Below, in pieces: positions 32,776 to 41,739 of a stretch of DNA of 64,000 bases (its first letter is position 1; each line of letters opens with the position of its first letter). The stretch covers positions 83,028 through 147,027 of the forward strand of contig NZ_RQPI01000012.1 in the NCBI RefSeq assembly GCF_003854965.1, read 5' to 3'. The notes under the pieces are model-generated. The model worked only from the letters and a program-made list of their open reading frames with translations, made no database searches and was not told the origin of the DNA. Both the position numbers and the translations under genes were made by a program. The stretch comes from Paenibacillus rhizophilus. GTDB lineage: Bacteria; Bacillota; Bacilli; Paenibacillales; Paenibacillaceae.

Positions 32776-33891
32776 CTACGCTCCCCGGCGAATGCGGAAG
32801 CGGGTGACCATATCGCCGGCAATCAGGAAAAACAGGATCGCGCCCTGCAGCATTTCCGAAATGGACGACGGCAGACCGATGGTCTGTACGCTAAAACCTC
32901 CAACAATCAATCCGCCGAACAGCACCGAAGTGACAACAAGCCCGAGCGGATTCAGCTTAGCGAGCCAAGCCACGATAATGGCGGTGTACCCGTAGCCCGG
33001 CGAAATGCCCTGCATCAGCTTGTGGCTTACCCCCGATACCTCGGCCATACCGGCAAGACCTGCAAGTCCTCCGCTGATCAGCATGACTATAATAATATGG
33101 CGTTTGATGTGAATTCCGGCGTAACGGGCAGCGGTCTGATTCGCTCCGATCAGACGCAGCTCGTAGCCCCAGCGGGTAAAACGGACCATCAGATAATAAA
33201 TGACAACCGCGACCAGCGCAAAGATCAAGCCGATATGCAGCCGGGTTGCTCCGAGTACAGGCAGCGATTGCGCGTCGGTGAACACCGGCGAGCCAGGCAT
33301 ATTGAAACCGTTAGGATCTTTCCATGGTCCGAATACGACGTAATCAAGGGCCAGCAGCGCCACATAGTTGAGCATAAGCGATGTAATCAGCTCGTTCACT
33401 CCGAAATGCGTCTTAGGAATGGCCGTGAGCAGCCCCCAGAAAGCGCCGGCGGCAACGCCGAAGATCAGCATCAGCAGAATGGACCAAAAGCCGGGCAGAT
33501 TCGGAAAATAAACCGTAACGGCGGTCGCTGCCATCGCCCCAACCGTCAACTGTCCCTCGGCTCCGATATTCCAGACCGAAATCCGGTAGGCCACGGCGAT
33601 GCCGAGTCCGCACAGCAGCAGCGGAATGGCTTTGACGAGCGTTTCGGTGATGCCGTATGACGTTCCGAAGGCACCCTTAAACATTTTGGAGTAGACGGTT
33701 ACCGGACTCATTCCGTTGGCATAGATAAAAATCGCGCACAGCACGAGTGCCAGCGCCACCGATACGATCGGCGTCCACCACGGCGTGCGGATGCGGGATG
33801 AATCATATTCCAGCCGCCAGGGCAGCCGACCTCCGGAAGTCTGTTTCACAGGTCCCGAAAGCGCCCTTCCGCTTGCCTTTTCCTGGCTCAT
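32776..33891 (-). CDS. nupP: Nucleoside/purine ABC importer permease (NupP-type)
   Basis: 371 residues with a hydrophilic N-terminal 40 residues and about eight to nine membrane segments. Signature regions: ETLVKAIPLLLCGLGIAVAYRISVWNIGAEGQL and FGVNELITSLMLNYVALLALDY, here given by their key cores (WNIGAEGQ; NELITSLMLNY). ATG overlaps the nupO stop (ATGA). Forms the pore with NupQ. Confidence 0.9.
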   Translation of the reverse strand: MSQEKASGRALSGPVKQTSGGRLPWRLEYDSSRIRTPWWTPIVSVALALVLCAIFIYANGMSPVTVYSKMFKGAFGTSYGITETLVKAIPLLLCGLGIAVAYRISVWNIGAEGQLTVGAMAATAVTVYFPNLPGFWSILLMLIFGVAAGAFWGLLTAIPKTHFGVNELITSLMLNYVALLALDYVVFGPWKDPNGFNMPGSPVFTDAQSLPVLGATRLHIGLIFALVAVVIYYLMVRFTRWGYELRLIGANQTAARYAGIHIKRHIIIVMLISGGLAGLAGMAEVSGVSHKLMQGISPGYGYTAIIVAWLAKLNPLGLVVTSVLFGGLIVGGFSVQTIGLPSSISEMLQGAILFFLIAGDMVTRFRIRRGA

Positions 33892-35420
33892 ACCATGCTC
33901 TCCTCTCTGCTGCGGATGCCCGCCATCATCAGGCCGATTCTTTCTCTGTCCGCCGTCTCATGGGTCTCCTCGCCAATAATTGCTCCGTTATAAATGACCA
34001 ATATCCGGTCTGACAGCTGCAGCAGCTCATCCAGATCCTCCGAGATAAGCAGCACGCCGCTCTCGGAAGCTCGGAGCTCCATAAGCAGCTCATGTACGCC
34101 CGCTGTCGCACCGACATCAAGGCCCTGCGTCGGATGGACGGCAACCATCAGCTTCGGCCGGTGGGTAACCTCCCGTGCAAACAGCAGCTTCTGCTGGTTG
34201 CCTCCGGACAGCTGCTGGACAGGCGTATCCAGCTCCGGCGTCTTCACATCGAATTTGCGCACGAGCTCTTCGGACCATATGCGGTTCTTGGCCGCCTTCA
34301 GGAAGCCGAAGGTCGAATGCTCTTCGGAACGGTATGACTTGAACAGCAGGTTGTCGACCGAGCCCAGACGTCCGGCCAATCCGCTCTTCATACGGTTTTC
34401 GGGCACATGGGAAATGCCGGAATCAATCGCTCCGCGAACCGAAGCCGTCTTGACGGGACTTCCGTCAAAAATAATTTCGCCTTCCCGCCATGTCCGAAGA
34501 CCGGTCAGCACTTCTGCCAATTCCTTCTGACCGTTGCCCGCCACTCCGGCTACACCGACGATTTCGCCCTTTCGCACGGACAGGGACAGACCGTCAAGCG
34601 CCTTGCGGCCGTGATCAGCGTAAACGCTCAAGTTTTTTACATTAAGCAGTTCTTCGCCCTCCGTAGCTTCGCGTTCCTGACGCTCAATAACTACCTCTCT
34701 GCCGACCATCAGGCGGGCAACCTCGCGTTCATCGGTATCCTTGGTTACGAGTGTAGCGATCATTTTACCTTTGCGCATGACCGAAATTCGGTCCGAAGAC
34801 GCCATGACCTCCTTCATTTTATGCGTGGTCATGATAACCGTCTTTCCTTCCTGCTTCATCCGGCGCAGCGTGCTGAACAACCCCTCTACCTCGCCCGGCG
34901 TAAGCACTGAGGTCGGTTCATCCAGAATAATAATGTCGGCGCCGCGGTAGAGCGTCTTGACGATCTCCACCCGCTGTTGTTCCCCGACAGAAAGCTGCCA
35001 TATGGGACGGTCCACCGGAAATTTCAGCCCGAAGCGTTCCGCCAATTCCTCAATTTCTTTATGTTTGTTTTTAATCCAGTTTCTTCCGCGCCAGAAAGAC
35101 GATTTTTCGCCAAGCACGATATTTTCCGCCGCCGTCAAGGTCTGCACCAGTCTGAAGTTCTGAAACACCATGCCTACACCGAGCATAGCCGCATCTTTGG
35201 GAGAACGAATCTTGGCTGGTTTGCCGTGTATCAGAATCTCTCCTTCATCCGCTCTATACACGCCCGACAGCATGCTCATGACCGTGCTTTTTCCCGCCCC
35301 GTTCTCGCCAAGCAGCGCGTGTATCTCGCCCGCGTTTGCCGAAAAATCGACTTGGTCGCTCGCGGTTACCGAACCGAAACGTTTTACAATTCCGCGCATT
35401 TCCACCGAATATTCCTGCAT
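33888..35420 (-). CDS. nupO: Nucleoside/purine ABC importer ATPase (NupO-type, two ABC domains)
   Basis: 510 residues with two ATPase halves. Half 1: Walker A GENGAGKST (near residue 38), signature LSVGEQQRVEI, Walker B IIILDEPTSVL. Half 2 has a degenerate P-loop region GVAGNGQKELAEVLTG, signature LSGGNQQKLLFAREV, and a Walker B written MVAVHPTQGLD in place of the usual DEP motif. This arrangement is normal for RbsA/YufO-type proteins, where only one site is fully competent. ATG 35420 has GGAGG 8 bases before it. It energises import of nucleosides delivered by the BMP lipoprotein. Confidence 0.93.
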   Translation of the reverse strand: MQEYSVEMRGIVKRFGSVTASDQVDFSANAGEIHALLGENGAGKSTVMSMLSGVYRADEGEILIHGKPAKIRSPKDAAMLGVGMVFQNFRLVQTLTAAENIVLGEKSSFWRGRNWIKNKHKEIEELAERFGLKFPVDRPIWQLSVGEQQRVEIVKTLYRGADIIILDEPTSVLTPGEVEGLFSTLRRMKQEGKTVIMTTHKMKEVMASSDRISVMRKGKMIATLVTKDTDEREVARLMVGREVVIERQEREATEGEELLNVKNLSVYADHGRKALDGLSLSVRKGEIVGVAGVAGNGQKELAEVLTGLRTWREGEIIFDGSPVKTASVRGAIDSGISHVPENRMKSGLAGRLGSVDNLLFKSYRSEEHSTFGFLKAAKNRIWSEELVRKFDVKTPELDTPVQQLSGGNQQKLLFAREVTHRPKLMVAVHPTQGLDVGATAGVHELLMELRASESGVLLISEDLDELLQLSDRILVIYNGAIIGEETHETADRERIGLMMAGIRSREESMV

Positions 35421-35450
35421 TTGGAACGCCTCCTTCCTCATAGTTGTAGT

Positions 35451-35493
35451 ACAGGTGGGGAAGGTTCTTGGATTAAGAGCCCGCCCCACCTGT
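35451..35493 (-). other. Intercistronic hairpin between nupN and nupO
   Basis: ACAGGTGGGG ... CCCCACCTGT, a perfect 10-bp stem without a following T-run on the minus strand. It lies in the 139-bp gap after the binding-protein gene. It probably protects the upstream mRNA from 3' exonucleases so the binding protein is made in excess (inference). Confidence 0.6.
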
Positions 35494-35559
35494 ATGGTCT
35501 TCCTCTTATTAATGGATATCACGAACGAATTTTACAGCTTAAAACAGGTCAAAGATCAC

Positions 35560-36726
35560 TTATTTAGGAAGCGTTCCGACTATACCCTTGGTCAGCCAGT
35601 TCATGCCCAGCACTTCTTCAAGCGTAAGCGACTTTCCTGCCGGAACTTTCTCATTGCCCTGGTTATCACTGATCGGACCTGTGAAGACATTCAATTCACC
35701 GCTGATGATCTTCGCCTTGGCATCCGCCACAAGCTTCTGCACATCCTCGGGAACCTTGTTGCCGAATGGAGCCAGATCGATCATGCCGTCAGCCATGTCG
35801 CCGGAATACTGCTCGTTCTTCCAGGTTCCGTCAATGACCGATTTAACAGTCTTCGTGTAGTACGGTCCCCAGTTCCATACCGGGTTCGTCAAATAATTGT
35901 CAGGTGCGAATTTCTTCATATCGGAGTCGTTGCCGCCTGCGAATGCGCCGCGTTCCGCAGCTGCCTGGATAGTAGCAGGGGAATCCTGGTAAGCGAGCAG
36001 CACGTCGGCGCCTTTATCCAGCAAGCTGATGGCCGCCTGCCGCTCAGTCGCCGGATCATACCATGTGTTTGTCCATACGACGTCGACTTTAATGTCCGGA
36101 TTTACACTTTGTGCACCAAGCGTAAACGCATTAAGGTTGTAGATAACTTCACTGATCGGAAAAGCGCCGACATAGCCAAGATGATTTTTCTTGGTCACTT
36201 TGCCTGCTGCAATACCCGTCAGATAACTCGCTTGATAGTTCTTTCCGAAGTAGTTGCCCATGTTGTCGGCGGTCTTGAAGCCGGAAGCATGATCGAACTT
36301 GACGTTCGGGAATTTCTTCGCCACGCTGAGCGTCTGTTCCATATAGCCGAAGCTTGTTGTAAATACGATGTCATGACTTTGCGCCAGCTCGGTAATGATG
36401 CGCTCGGCATCGGGTCCCTCAGGAACGTTTTCTACAGCATCAGCCTTAATGCCAAGTTCCGCTTCCATTGCTTTGCGCCCTTGGTCATGCTGGTAAGTAT
36501 AACCACCGTCGCCTGGAGGCCCGATGTATACGAACGCCACCTTCGGTTTCTCTCCGGACGGCTGTGCGGACGCACCAGCCGAAGCTCCTGCCGTCGCCGT
36601 TGCTGCCGGCTCCGAAGACGCTCCTGCGTTCCCTCCTGTATTGTTGCCGCCGCAGCCTGCAAGCACAACCGCAAGCACAAACAGCAGCATGAAACTCAAA
36701 CTAAATGCCCGACCCCTCTGTTTCAT
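35560..36726 (-). CDS. nupN: BMP-family nucleoside-binding lipoprotein
   Basis: 388 residues from ATG 36726 (AGGAGGAGG upstream). Signal peptide and lipobox VVLAGC (Cys near residue 24), Gly/Ala/Ser-rich tether, then the Med/BmpA fold: KVAFVYIGPPGDGGYTYQHD, HDIVFTTSFGYMEQTL, HLGYVGAFPISEVIYNLNAF, DVLLAYQDSP, IDLAPFGNKVP. It binds purine nucleosides outside the membrane for NupOPQ. First gene of a unit that runs through the importer into the xanthine dehydrogenase and ureide genes; its leader holds a GlnR/TnrA-like site. Confidence 0.92.
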   Translation of the reverse strand: MKQRGRAFSLSFMLLFVLAVVLAGCGGNNTGGNAGASSEPAATATAGASAGASAQPSGEKPKVAFVYIGPPGDGGYTYQHDQGRKAMEAELGIKADAVENVPEGPDAERIITELAQSHDIVFTTSFGYMEQTLSVAKKFPNVKFDHASGFKTADNMGNYFGKNYQASYLTGIAAGKVTKKNHLGYVGAFPISEVIYNLNAFTLGAQSVNPDIKVDVVWTNTWYDPATERQAAISLLDKGADVLLAYQDSPATIQAAAERGAFAGGNDSDMKKFAPDNYLTNPVWNWGPYYTKTVKSVIDGTWKNEQYSGDMADGMIDLAPFGNKVPEDVQKLVADAKAKIISGELNVFTGPISDNQGNEKVPAGKSLTLEEVLGMNWLTKGIVGTLPK

Positions 36727-36810
36727 TGTTTTCCTCCTCCTAAAATGTCGTGTAGCATAGAAGCTTACACAATATGAACTGGCCGTTTCTGGCCTAAGCT
36801 CCTTCATTTT

Positions 36811-36875
36811 GGGCTCCGGTTAATTTCTACCTCTAACTATAATGAGGCCGGAGCCATGCGTAAATTTATATAACA
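36811..36875 (-). promoter_or_regulatory. nupN promoter region with GlnR/TnrA-like box and leader hairpin
   Basis: On the minus strand TGTTA-TATAAAT-TTACG (36859-36875) matches TGTNA-N7-TNACA at all but the last base. It overlaps the -35 TTTACG of a candidate promoter (17 bp to TATAGT). Directly downstream a hairpin GGCTCCGG ... CCGGAGCC (36811-36855) would form in the mRNA leader. No purine riboswitch core was found. Confidence 0.5.
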
Positions 36876-36980
36876 TACGTTTGTGCATAATGATAAAAAG
36901 GAGGGATTATTTTGTGCAAATCGCACTAACCCAAGCCTTGATATATTTAAAATTGTTAGGAATTATAACATAGGCGCGTT

Positions 36981-37625
36981 TTACATGTCGGCAGAGTCCC
37001 GATTCCGGTCGTTTCTAAGCAACCACTGGCGTCGGACCTTCATGAAATCCCCTTCGGTATCGGCGTCCATAGAGAATAATGGAGAATCCCCTTCGATCAC
37101 CGCGCCTTTATAGACAGGGGAATGAAGGATGCTTGCCGCGCCGCGGTCACCGTCGAGCTGTTGAAGAGCCGGAAAGAGTGATTTGGAGAACAGCGCCGGC
37201 GGCATGATCGTCCCATCGCCTCGGCTGGCTACATAATCCAGATCCGGTGAACGCCGAAAGGTATCGATCAAGCGTCCGACCAGCCCCGCCGTTATGAACG
37301 GCTGGTCGGCAAGGGCCACTACCACCGCATCCGGTTCGGTCGGCAGCACCGCATTGAGGCCGCAGCGGAGGGAGAAGGACAGCCCCAAATGGGCAGTCAG
37401 GCAAGTCTCCGTCCGTCTTGAACCCCGAACTCCGCTCTCGGGCGGCAGCCACTCCAGCTTGTCATCAGCCCTTACAACCACGGCCAGCGGCTCAAGGCCG
37501 CAGCGTTCCAATTCACTGAGCGCGACGCTCCCAAGCGCGACGCCCTGCGTCAGTCTCAGAGAAACCTTGGGGGTGCCCATCCTGCTGCTCTGCCCGGCCG
37601 CCAGGTAAATTCCGGCTACTTTCAA
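36981..37625 (-). CDS. pucB: Molybdenum-cofactor nucleotidyltransferase (MocA-like)
   Basis: 214 residues, TTG start with AAAGGAG upstream. The nucleotide-binding signature VAGIYLAAGQSSRMGTPK opens the protein and VVALADQPFI is the metal-binding strand. MocA-type enzymes add CMP to molybdopterin for the xanthine oxidase family, and the equivalent PucB is in the Bacillus puc cluster. Its first 113 bases overlap the end of xdhC in another frame. Roughly 250 bp separate it from nupN. Confidence 0.9.
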   Translation of the reverse strand: MKVAGIYLAAGQSSRMGTPKVSLRLTQGVALGSVALSELERCGLEPLAVVVRADDKLEWLPPESGVRGSRRTETCLTAHLGLSFSLRCGLNAVLPTEPDAVVVALADQPFITAGLVGRLIDTFRRSPDLDYVASRGDGTIMPPALFSKSLFPALQQLDGDRGAASILHSPVYKGAVIEGDSPLFSMDADTEGDFMKVRRQWLLRNDRNRDSADM

Positions 37626-38580
37626 CGTTATCCGCTCCTTTCGGCTGTTTGCGCGAACCCGCTCTTCTCACCTGAATCATCTCTGCAACGATACTGACGG
37701 CTATCTCTTCCGGCCCTTCTCCGCGGATCGGCAGTCCGACGGGCGCATGCAGTGTCTCCGGCACGCCTAGTCCCTCCAGCAGCAAACCTATTCTCGCGGT
37801 GGAGCCAATAATCCCGATATAATGCGGTTCATGCTCAATAACGCGTTCAAGGAACATTCGGTCGCGCTGAAATTGATGGCTGCAGATCAGGACATAATCG
37901 TTTCTGCCGATCCGAAGCCGCTCAGCGGCCTCTTGCGGAGAACAAATTACTCTTTCCTCTGCCGGGAGTTCATTCTTCACGCTGGCTTCACGCCAGTCCG
38001 CCACCGCTATCCGAAATCCTGTTCTGAACGCTAAATCAGCGATGGGACGGCTGTCATGTCCGGGACCGAACAAAATCAGACGCGGTTTGGGAACAAGCAG
38101 CGTTATGAACGAGGCTTCGCTCCCGCCGCCAGCCGACTGTGTCTCCTGCGCTCCGGCAGCCGGTTCCAGCGAATAGGCATAGCTGCCGCCTGCCCGGCTG
38201 CGCCGCAGAATCGCGCTTTGACCGGAGGCCATCCGGTCATGGGCTTCAACCAGCAACTTTCTAAGGTCGTCTTTTACAGGCTCCAGCACTACTTTAATCT
38301 TGCCGCCGCAGCCCACCGCTTCTCCCCACGAGAAATCATCAGGAGACAGCATATCATATTCTACGGTTTCCGGCATCCCCGAATCCCACACTTCCCCGGT
38401 CCGGAGCTGCAAATCGCTTTCGAGACATCCGGGACTAAGGCTTCCTATCGTTCCTCCATCATGAAATAGCATTGCCGATCCGGCCTTTCGGTATGAATGT
38501 CCTTCCACAGAAATCAGCGTGGCCAACACAGCTGGAAGGTCGTTTCTCTTAATGTGGGCCGCAATATCATAAGCGCTCAT
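37513..38580 (-). CDS. pucA: XdhC-family maturation factor of xanthine dehydrogenase
   Basis: 355 residues. N-terminal XdhC/CoxI domain (AVLATLISVEGHSYRKAGSA, GSLSPGCLESDL, AVGCGGKIKVVLEP) and C-terminal Rossmann-like XdhC domain (RLILFGPGHDSRPIADLA, VLICSHQFQRDRMFLE, YIGIIGSTARIGLLLEGL, IRGEGPEEIAVSIVAEM). It loads sulfurated molybdenum cofactor into PucD. The family fold ends near residue 310; the last 40 residues (Gly/Arg/Gln-rich) come from reading out of frame through the start of pucB. A stop-codon loss or frameshift near 37640 could explain the tail. GGAGGGAG precedes the ATG. Confidence 0.92.
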   Translation of the reverse strand: MSAYDIAAHIKRNDLPAVLATLISVEGHSYRKAGSAMLFHDGGTIGSLSPGCLESDLQLRTGEVWDSGMPETVEYDMLSPDDFSWGEAVGCGGKIKVVLEPVKDDLRKLLVEAHDRMASGQSAILRRSRAGGSYAYSLEPAAGAQETQSAGGGSEASFITLLVPKPRLILFGPGHDSRPIADLAFRTGFRIAVADWREASVKNELPAEERVICSPQEAAERLRIGRNDYVLICSHQFQRDRMFLERVIEHEPHYIGIIGSTARIGLLLEGLGVPETLHAPVGLPIRGEGPEEIAVSIVAEMIQVRRAGSRKQPKGADNVESSRNLPGGRAEQQDGHPQGFSETDAGRRAWERRAQ

Positions 38581-38638
38581 GAAACTCCCTCCATACAGTC
38601 TCCTGCAGTCAGCCTTTAGCCGCCTTCCTTGATCGGAT

Positions 38639-40213
38639 TCAGCCGCGCTCCAGCATTTTACGGAACAAAAACGCCAGCTGCAGCCGCAGCAAATCGTCGG
38701 TCTTCTTGAAATCGACGTCCAGCAGCTCGCTCAGCTTCTCCATCCGGTAAGTGGCTGTATTGCGGTGAATGAACAGCTTCTTGGCCGTTTCGTTGATATG
38801 GCCGTCATTTTCCAGAAAAGCTTCCAATGTATGCAGCATTTCCCTTACGTACTCAGGTTCGCGGCCAAGCAATCCGGCCAGGGTGCGGCTGCAGTATTTT
38901 TGCATCATTTCGGCGGGAACCTGCTGCAGCACCATGGCCAGCTCAAGCTGGCGGTAATGCGCAACCTGCTGTCCGGCATTCCAGTGGGCAGTCAAGCGCA
39001 TGGCTTCCTTCACTTCGGCAAAAGCTTCCCTGATCTCCTCCGGCTTGCTCTTCCGGCAGCTGACCGCCGCCCGGGGGTAGCAGCCTTCACTGATCTCCAG
39101 CTTGTCGAAGCAAGCCTCGATCATGCCGCTAAAGCGCTCCGGAGCCAGCCGTTCCCCCGAGTAGATTGACAGCAGCCCTTCATCTACTATTAGGTGAAAA
39201 GCCTGCATCTTTCCAAGCTCCGGATGCTGCACATACTCTTCTTTCAGGCGGGTCAACTCGTGCTGCCTCAGTTCTCCCGCTTCGGTCACATCGCTAAGAA
39301 CAAACTGAAACGCCCCTTGCAGCAATCCGGGATCCATGGCGTCAGCCGCCTTTGCCAGCTCGATACACGACAGATCACCTTTCAGACAGCGGCGAAGCTG
39401 TCTGCCGAATTCTCTGTGCAGATCCTGCTCGAAATAATCCTGGGCGCCTGACCGGATGTGATACGCGATAAGTTCGGCTCCCTGAACGAACAGGCTCTCT
39501 TCCATGGACAGCAGCAAGGGGTCGATGGAACAAAAGACGAGATAGCCCGCGCACTCTTCCCCCTGAAGGAGAGGAAGGCGGTAACCCGCCTCCTCTCCGA
39601 TGCGCACCTTGCGGTTCTTGTTCCCCCACGGCCATCCGCCCAGCAGTTCACGTTCGCTGTGGGGAGAGTTGTTGAAGAGCAGTTCCCCGCGGCTGCCGAT
39701 AACGGCCAATGGATGGCCGACACACTCGGAGACGGACTCCAGCAGCGAACGGCTGCGCACGGGGTGCAGAGCAAAACGCATCAGCTTCCGCTGCTTCTCA
39801 AGGACGGATTGCAGCGCGCCTGTGCTGCGGGCGAGCTCCGCACGGAACAGGCCGTTCATCTGGTCTGAGAACGTAAACTGGAACGGCAGCTCGATAAGCG
39901 GGAAGTTCAGCTCTTCCGCTTCGGCAATCAAAGCTTCAGGGACCGTTTCCCAGAAACGCCCCAGCTTGATCCCGAGTCCCGACGAGCCCCTCCGGTTGAG
40001 CTTATGAAGCAGTGCCGACGCCTGCTCAGGATTATCTTTGATGAGGTAGGCGGTCGTTAGAAGCATTTCGCCTTCCTTGATCCAGTCTGAAATATCCGGG
40101 GCATCCATCACATTGATCGACTTGACGATTCTGCGGGTTCCTTTGGAACCGGCAATCAGCTTTGCTTCCGACAAAGGATATATCGATAAAGCCTCTTCGA
40201 CCGTAAGGTGCAT
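38639..40213 (-). CDS. pucR: PucR-family transcriptional regulator of purine catabolism
   Basis: 524 residues in the PucR layout: N-terminal PucR domain (LTVEEALSIYPLSEAKLIAG, MLLTTAYLIKD, GIKLGRFWETVPEALIAEAE), a central GGDEF-like CdaR domain, and the C-terminal HTH_30 (LEAFLENDGHINETAKKLFI then HRNTATYRMEKLSELL). In Bacillus subtilis PucR activates the puc genes when allantoin, allantoate or uric acid are present. It is the first gene of pucR-pucA-pucB. Its upstream region holds two perfect GlnR/TnrA-type boxes. GGAGGAGGGG precedes the ATG. Confidence 0.93.
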   Translation of the reverse strand: MHLTVEEALSIYPLSEAKLIAGSKGTRRIVKSINVMDAPDISDWIKEGEMLLTTAYLIKDNPEQASALLHKLNRRGSSGLGIKLGRFWETVPEALIAEAEELNFPLIELPFQFTFSDQMNGLFRAELARSTGALQSVLEKQRKLMRFALHPVRSRSLLESVSECVGHPLAVIGSRGELLFNNSPHSERELLGGWPWGNKNRKVRIGEEAGYRLPLLQGEECAGYLVFCSIDPLLLSMEESLFVQGAELIAYHIRSGAQDYFEQDLHREFGRQLRRCLKGDLSCIELAKAADAMDPGLLQGAFQFVLSDVTEAGELRQHELTRLKEEYVQHPELGKMQAFHLIVDEGLLSIYSGERLAPERFSGMIEACFDKLEISEGCYPRAAVSCRKSKPEEIREAFAEVKEAMRLTAHWNAGQQVAHYRQLELAMVLQQVPAEMMQKYCSRTLAGLLGREPEYVREMLHTLEAFLENDGHINETAKKLFIHRNTATYRMEKLSELLDVDFKKTDDLLRLQLAFLFRKMLERG

Positions 40214-40264
40214 GCCGCCCCTCCTCCGTTATATTTATAAAATCAAAACTTTTATGTTTTTTTG

Positions 40265-40352
40265 TGTTACTTTATGTAACATTATAAAGAATATGCCCCC
40301 CTTTGAAAAGATTAAAGTTTAGAAACTCCGCTTTATGTTATGTAACTTTACA
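40265..40352 (-). promoter_or_regulatory. pucR promoter with two GlnR/TnrA-type boxes
   Basis: Box 1 TGTTA-CTTTATG-TAACA (40265-40281) and box 2 TGTTA-TGTAACT-TTACA (40336-40352) both fit TGTNA-N7-TNACA without mismatch. A candidate promoter is -35 TTTTCA (40304-40309), 17 bp, -10 TATAAT (40281-40286), which puts box 1 on the start site and box 2 near -70. Confidence 0.7.
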
Positions 40353-40390
40353 TATATTTCTTGTTGAATTTCTTTAGTGTCGCCACCGGA

Positions 40391-40435
40391 TAAAAAGAAA
40401 GAGCTGCCAGTCACGGAGTTTCCGCGGGACAGCCC
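40391..40435 (-). terminator. Terminator after the amidase gene
   Basis: GGGCTGTC ... GGCAGCTC with inner pairing, followed on the minus strand by TTTCTTTTT. Confidence 0.6.
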
Positions 40436-40488
40436 TGTATTTTTTATTGAATCCAAGAAGGAACGCCGCAAATCCTTTAAAGGACGGA

Positions 40489-41739
40489 TCAAACCAGCGC
40501 CGGCTTCCAGATTTGGTTTGCCCATGCCAGCAGACGCAGATCTTGGCCGAAGCCTCCGATTATGGACAGTCCGAGCGGAAGACCGCCGGGACCGTTAACC
40601 GGGAGTGTAATTTGCGGAAGGCCGGCCAGGCCGGCGATGCAGCAGAGCGACATGGCTCCACTGCGGTTAAACTCCAGCTGAGCCGCATCTCCTCCGGACA
40701 GCGGCGCCGCACCGGGCACCGTCGGAATGACCAGCGCCCCGTCCTCGCCAAGCATATTGCTGAGACGGACAGCGACTTCCTTCCGGAACGACTCGGCAGC
40801 ATCATGATTCTGTCCGTACAGCTCTTCCGCCAAGGCAAATCGGGCGGCGATATCCGGCCCGAACGTCGGACGCTGCTTCCGGACCCAGCTTCCGTGTGTC
40901 TCCCATATTTCACTGCCCTGAAGCTCCCGGAAGACATCCATCCATGCCTTCAGCCCTTCCGGAGCAACTTCGGTCTCCATACTCCGCCCGGCGCCGGCCT
41001 GCAAAAGCTTCAATGCGCCGGACAATACTCCGGCGCTTTCCGGTTCCGCCAGCCTCCAGGCATCCCTGGCGACAAACAGTGTGCTCATGTTCTTCATACC
41101 AAGAACAGCCTCGCCGCCCGCCGCTGCGTCCGGGCCAGTTGCTGTCTCCGCCGTATTCTCTCCTCTATCCATGCCTTCAAGCAGCACTTTGCCGACCCGG
41201 AGGAGAAGTTCAGGGCTCCCCGCCATCCAGCCGACGGTATCGAACTGCGGAGCAAGCGGAATTACGCCGCTCATATCGACCGCTCCGTGACTCGGCCGGA
41301 AACCGTAAATGCCGCAGTACGCGGACGGTACGCGGATCGAGCCTCCCGTATCCGTTCCGAGCGCGCAGTCGACGCTCCCCGCGGCGACAGCAACCGCCGA
41401 GCCGCTGGATGATCCGCCGGGAATTCTTCCCTTTCCGCGCGGGTTCACCGGCGTTCCGTAATGAACATTCTCCCCGCCGAGGCTGTACATCAGTTCATCC
41501 GTATGGGCAGCTCCCCTGAGAGCAGCCCCCGCCATCAGCAGACGGCGAACCGCTTCGGCATGCTCCGCCGCCGCCGGATGGCTGAGCAGCCAGTCCGGAT
41601 TACCGGCCGACGAGGCATGCCCCTTGATTGCAAATACATCTTTAACCGCAAACGTCACTCCGTCCAGAGATCCGCGCGCAAGCGGCGGGACCTCAAGTCC
41701 GGGATCGATAAACGCTCCATACCGGTTGTCCAAGCTCAT
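40489..41739 (-). CDS. Amidase-signature family hydrolase
   Basis: 416 residues. Ser-cisSer-Lys triad visible: Lys33 (VTFAVKDVF), the Gly/Ser loop GGSSSGSAVAVAAG (Ser110-112) and the nucleophile Ser134 in GTDTGGSIRVPSAYCG. It is shorter than GatA and lies next to pucR and near gamma-glutamyltransferase. A nitrogen-scavenging amidase (for example for an ureide, allophanate or an N-carbamoyl compound) is plausible, but the substrate is not readable. GGAGGAGAG precedes the ATG. Confidence 0.85.
   Translation of the reverse strand: MSLDNRYGAFIDPGLEVPPLARGSLDGVTFAVKDVFAIKGHASSAGNPDWLLSHPAAAEHAEAVRRLLMAGAALRGAAHTDELMYSLGGENVHYGTPVNPRGKGRIPGGSSSGSAVAVAAGSVDCALGTDTGGSIRVPSAYCGIYGFRPSHGAVDMSGVIPLAPQFDTVGWMAGSPELLLRVGKVLLEGMDRGENTAETATGPDAAAGGEAVLGMKNMSTLFVARDAWRLAEPESAGVLSGALKLLQAGAGRSMETEVAPEGLKAWMDVFRELQGSEIWETHGSWVRKQRPTFGPDIAARFALAEELYGQNHDAAESFRKEVAVRLSNMLGEDGALVIPTVPGAAPLSGGDAAQLEFNRSGAMSLCCIAGLAGLPQITLPVNGPGGLPLGLSIIGGFGQDLRLLAWANQIWKPALV

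Noticed and set aside
36727..36980. Purine riboswitch before the nucleoside importer
   Set aside because: The conserved core and loop-loop bases of the guanine/adenine riboswitch are absent; only a simple hairpin is seen.
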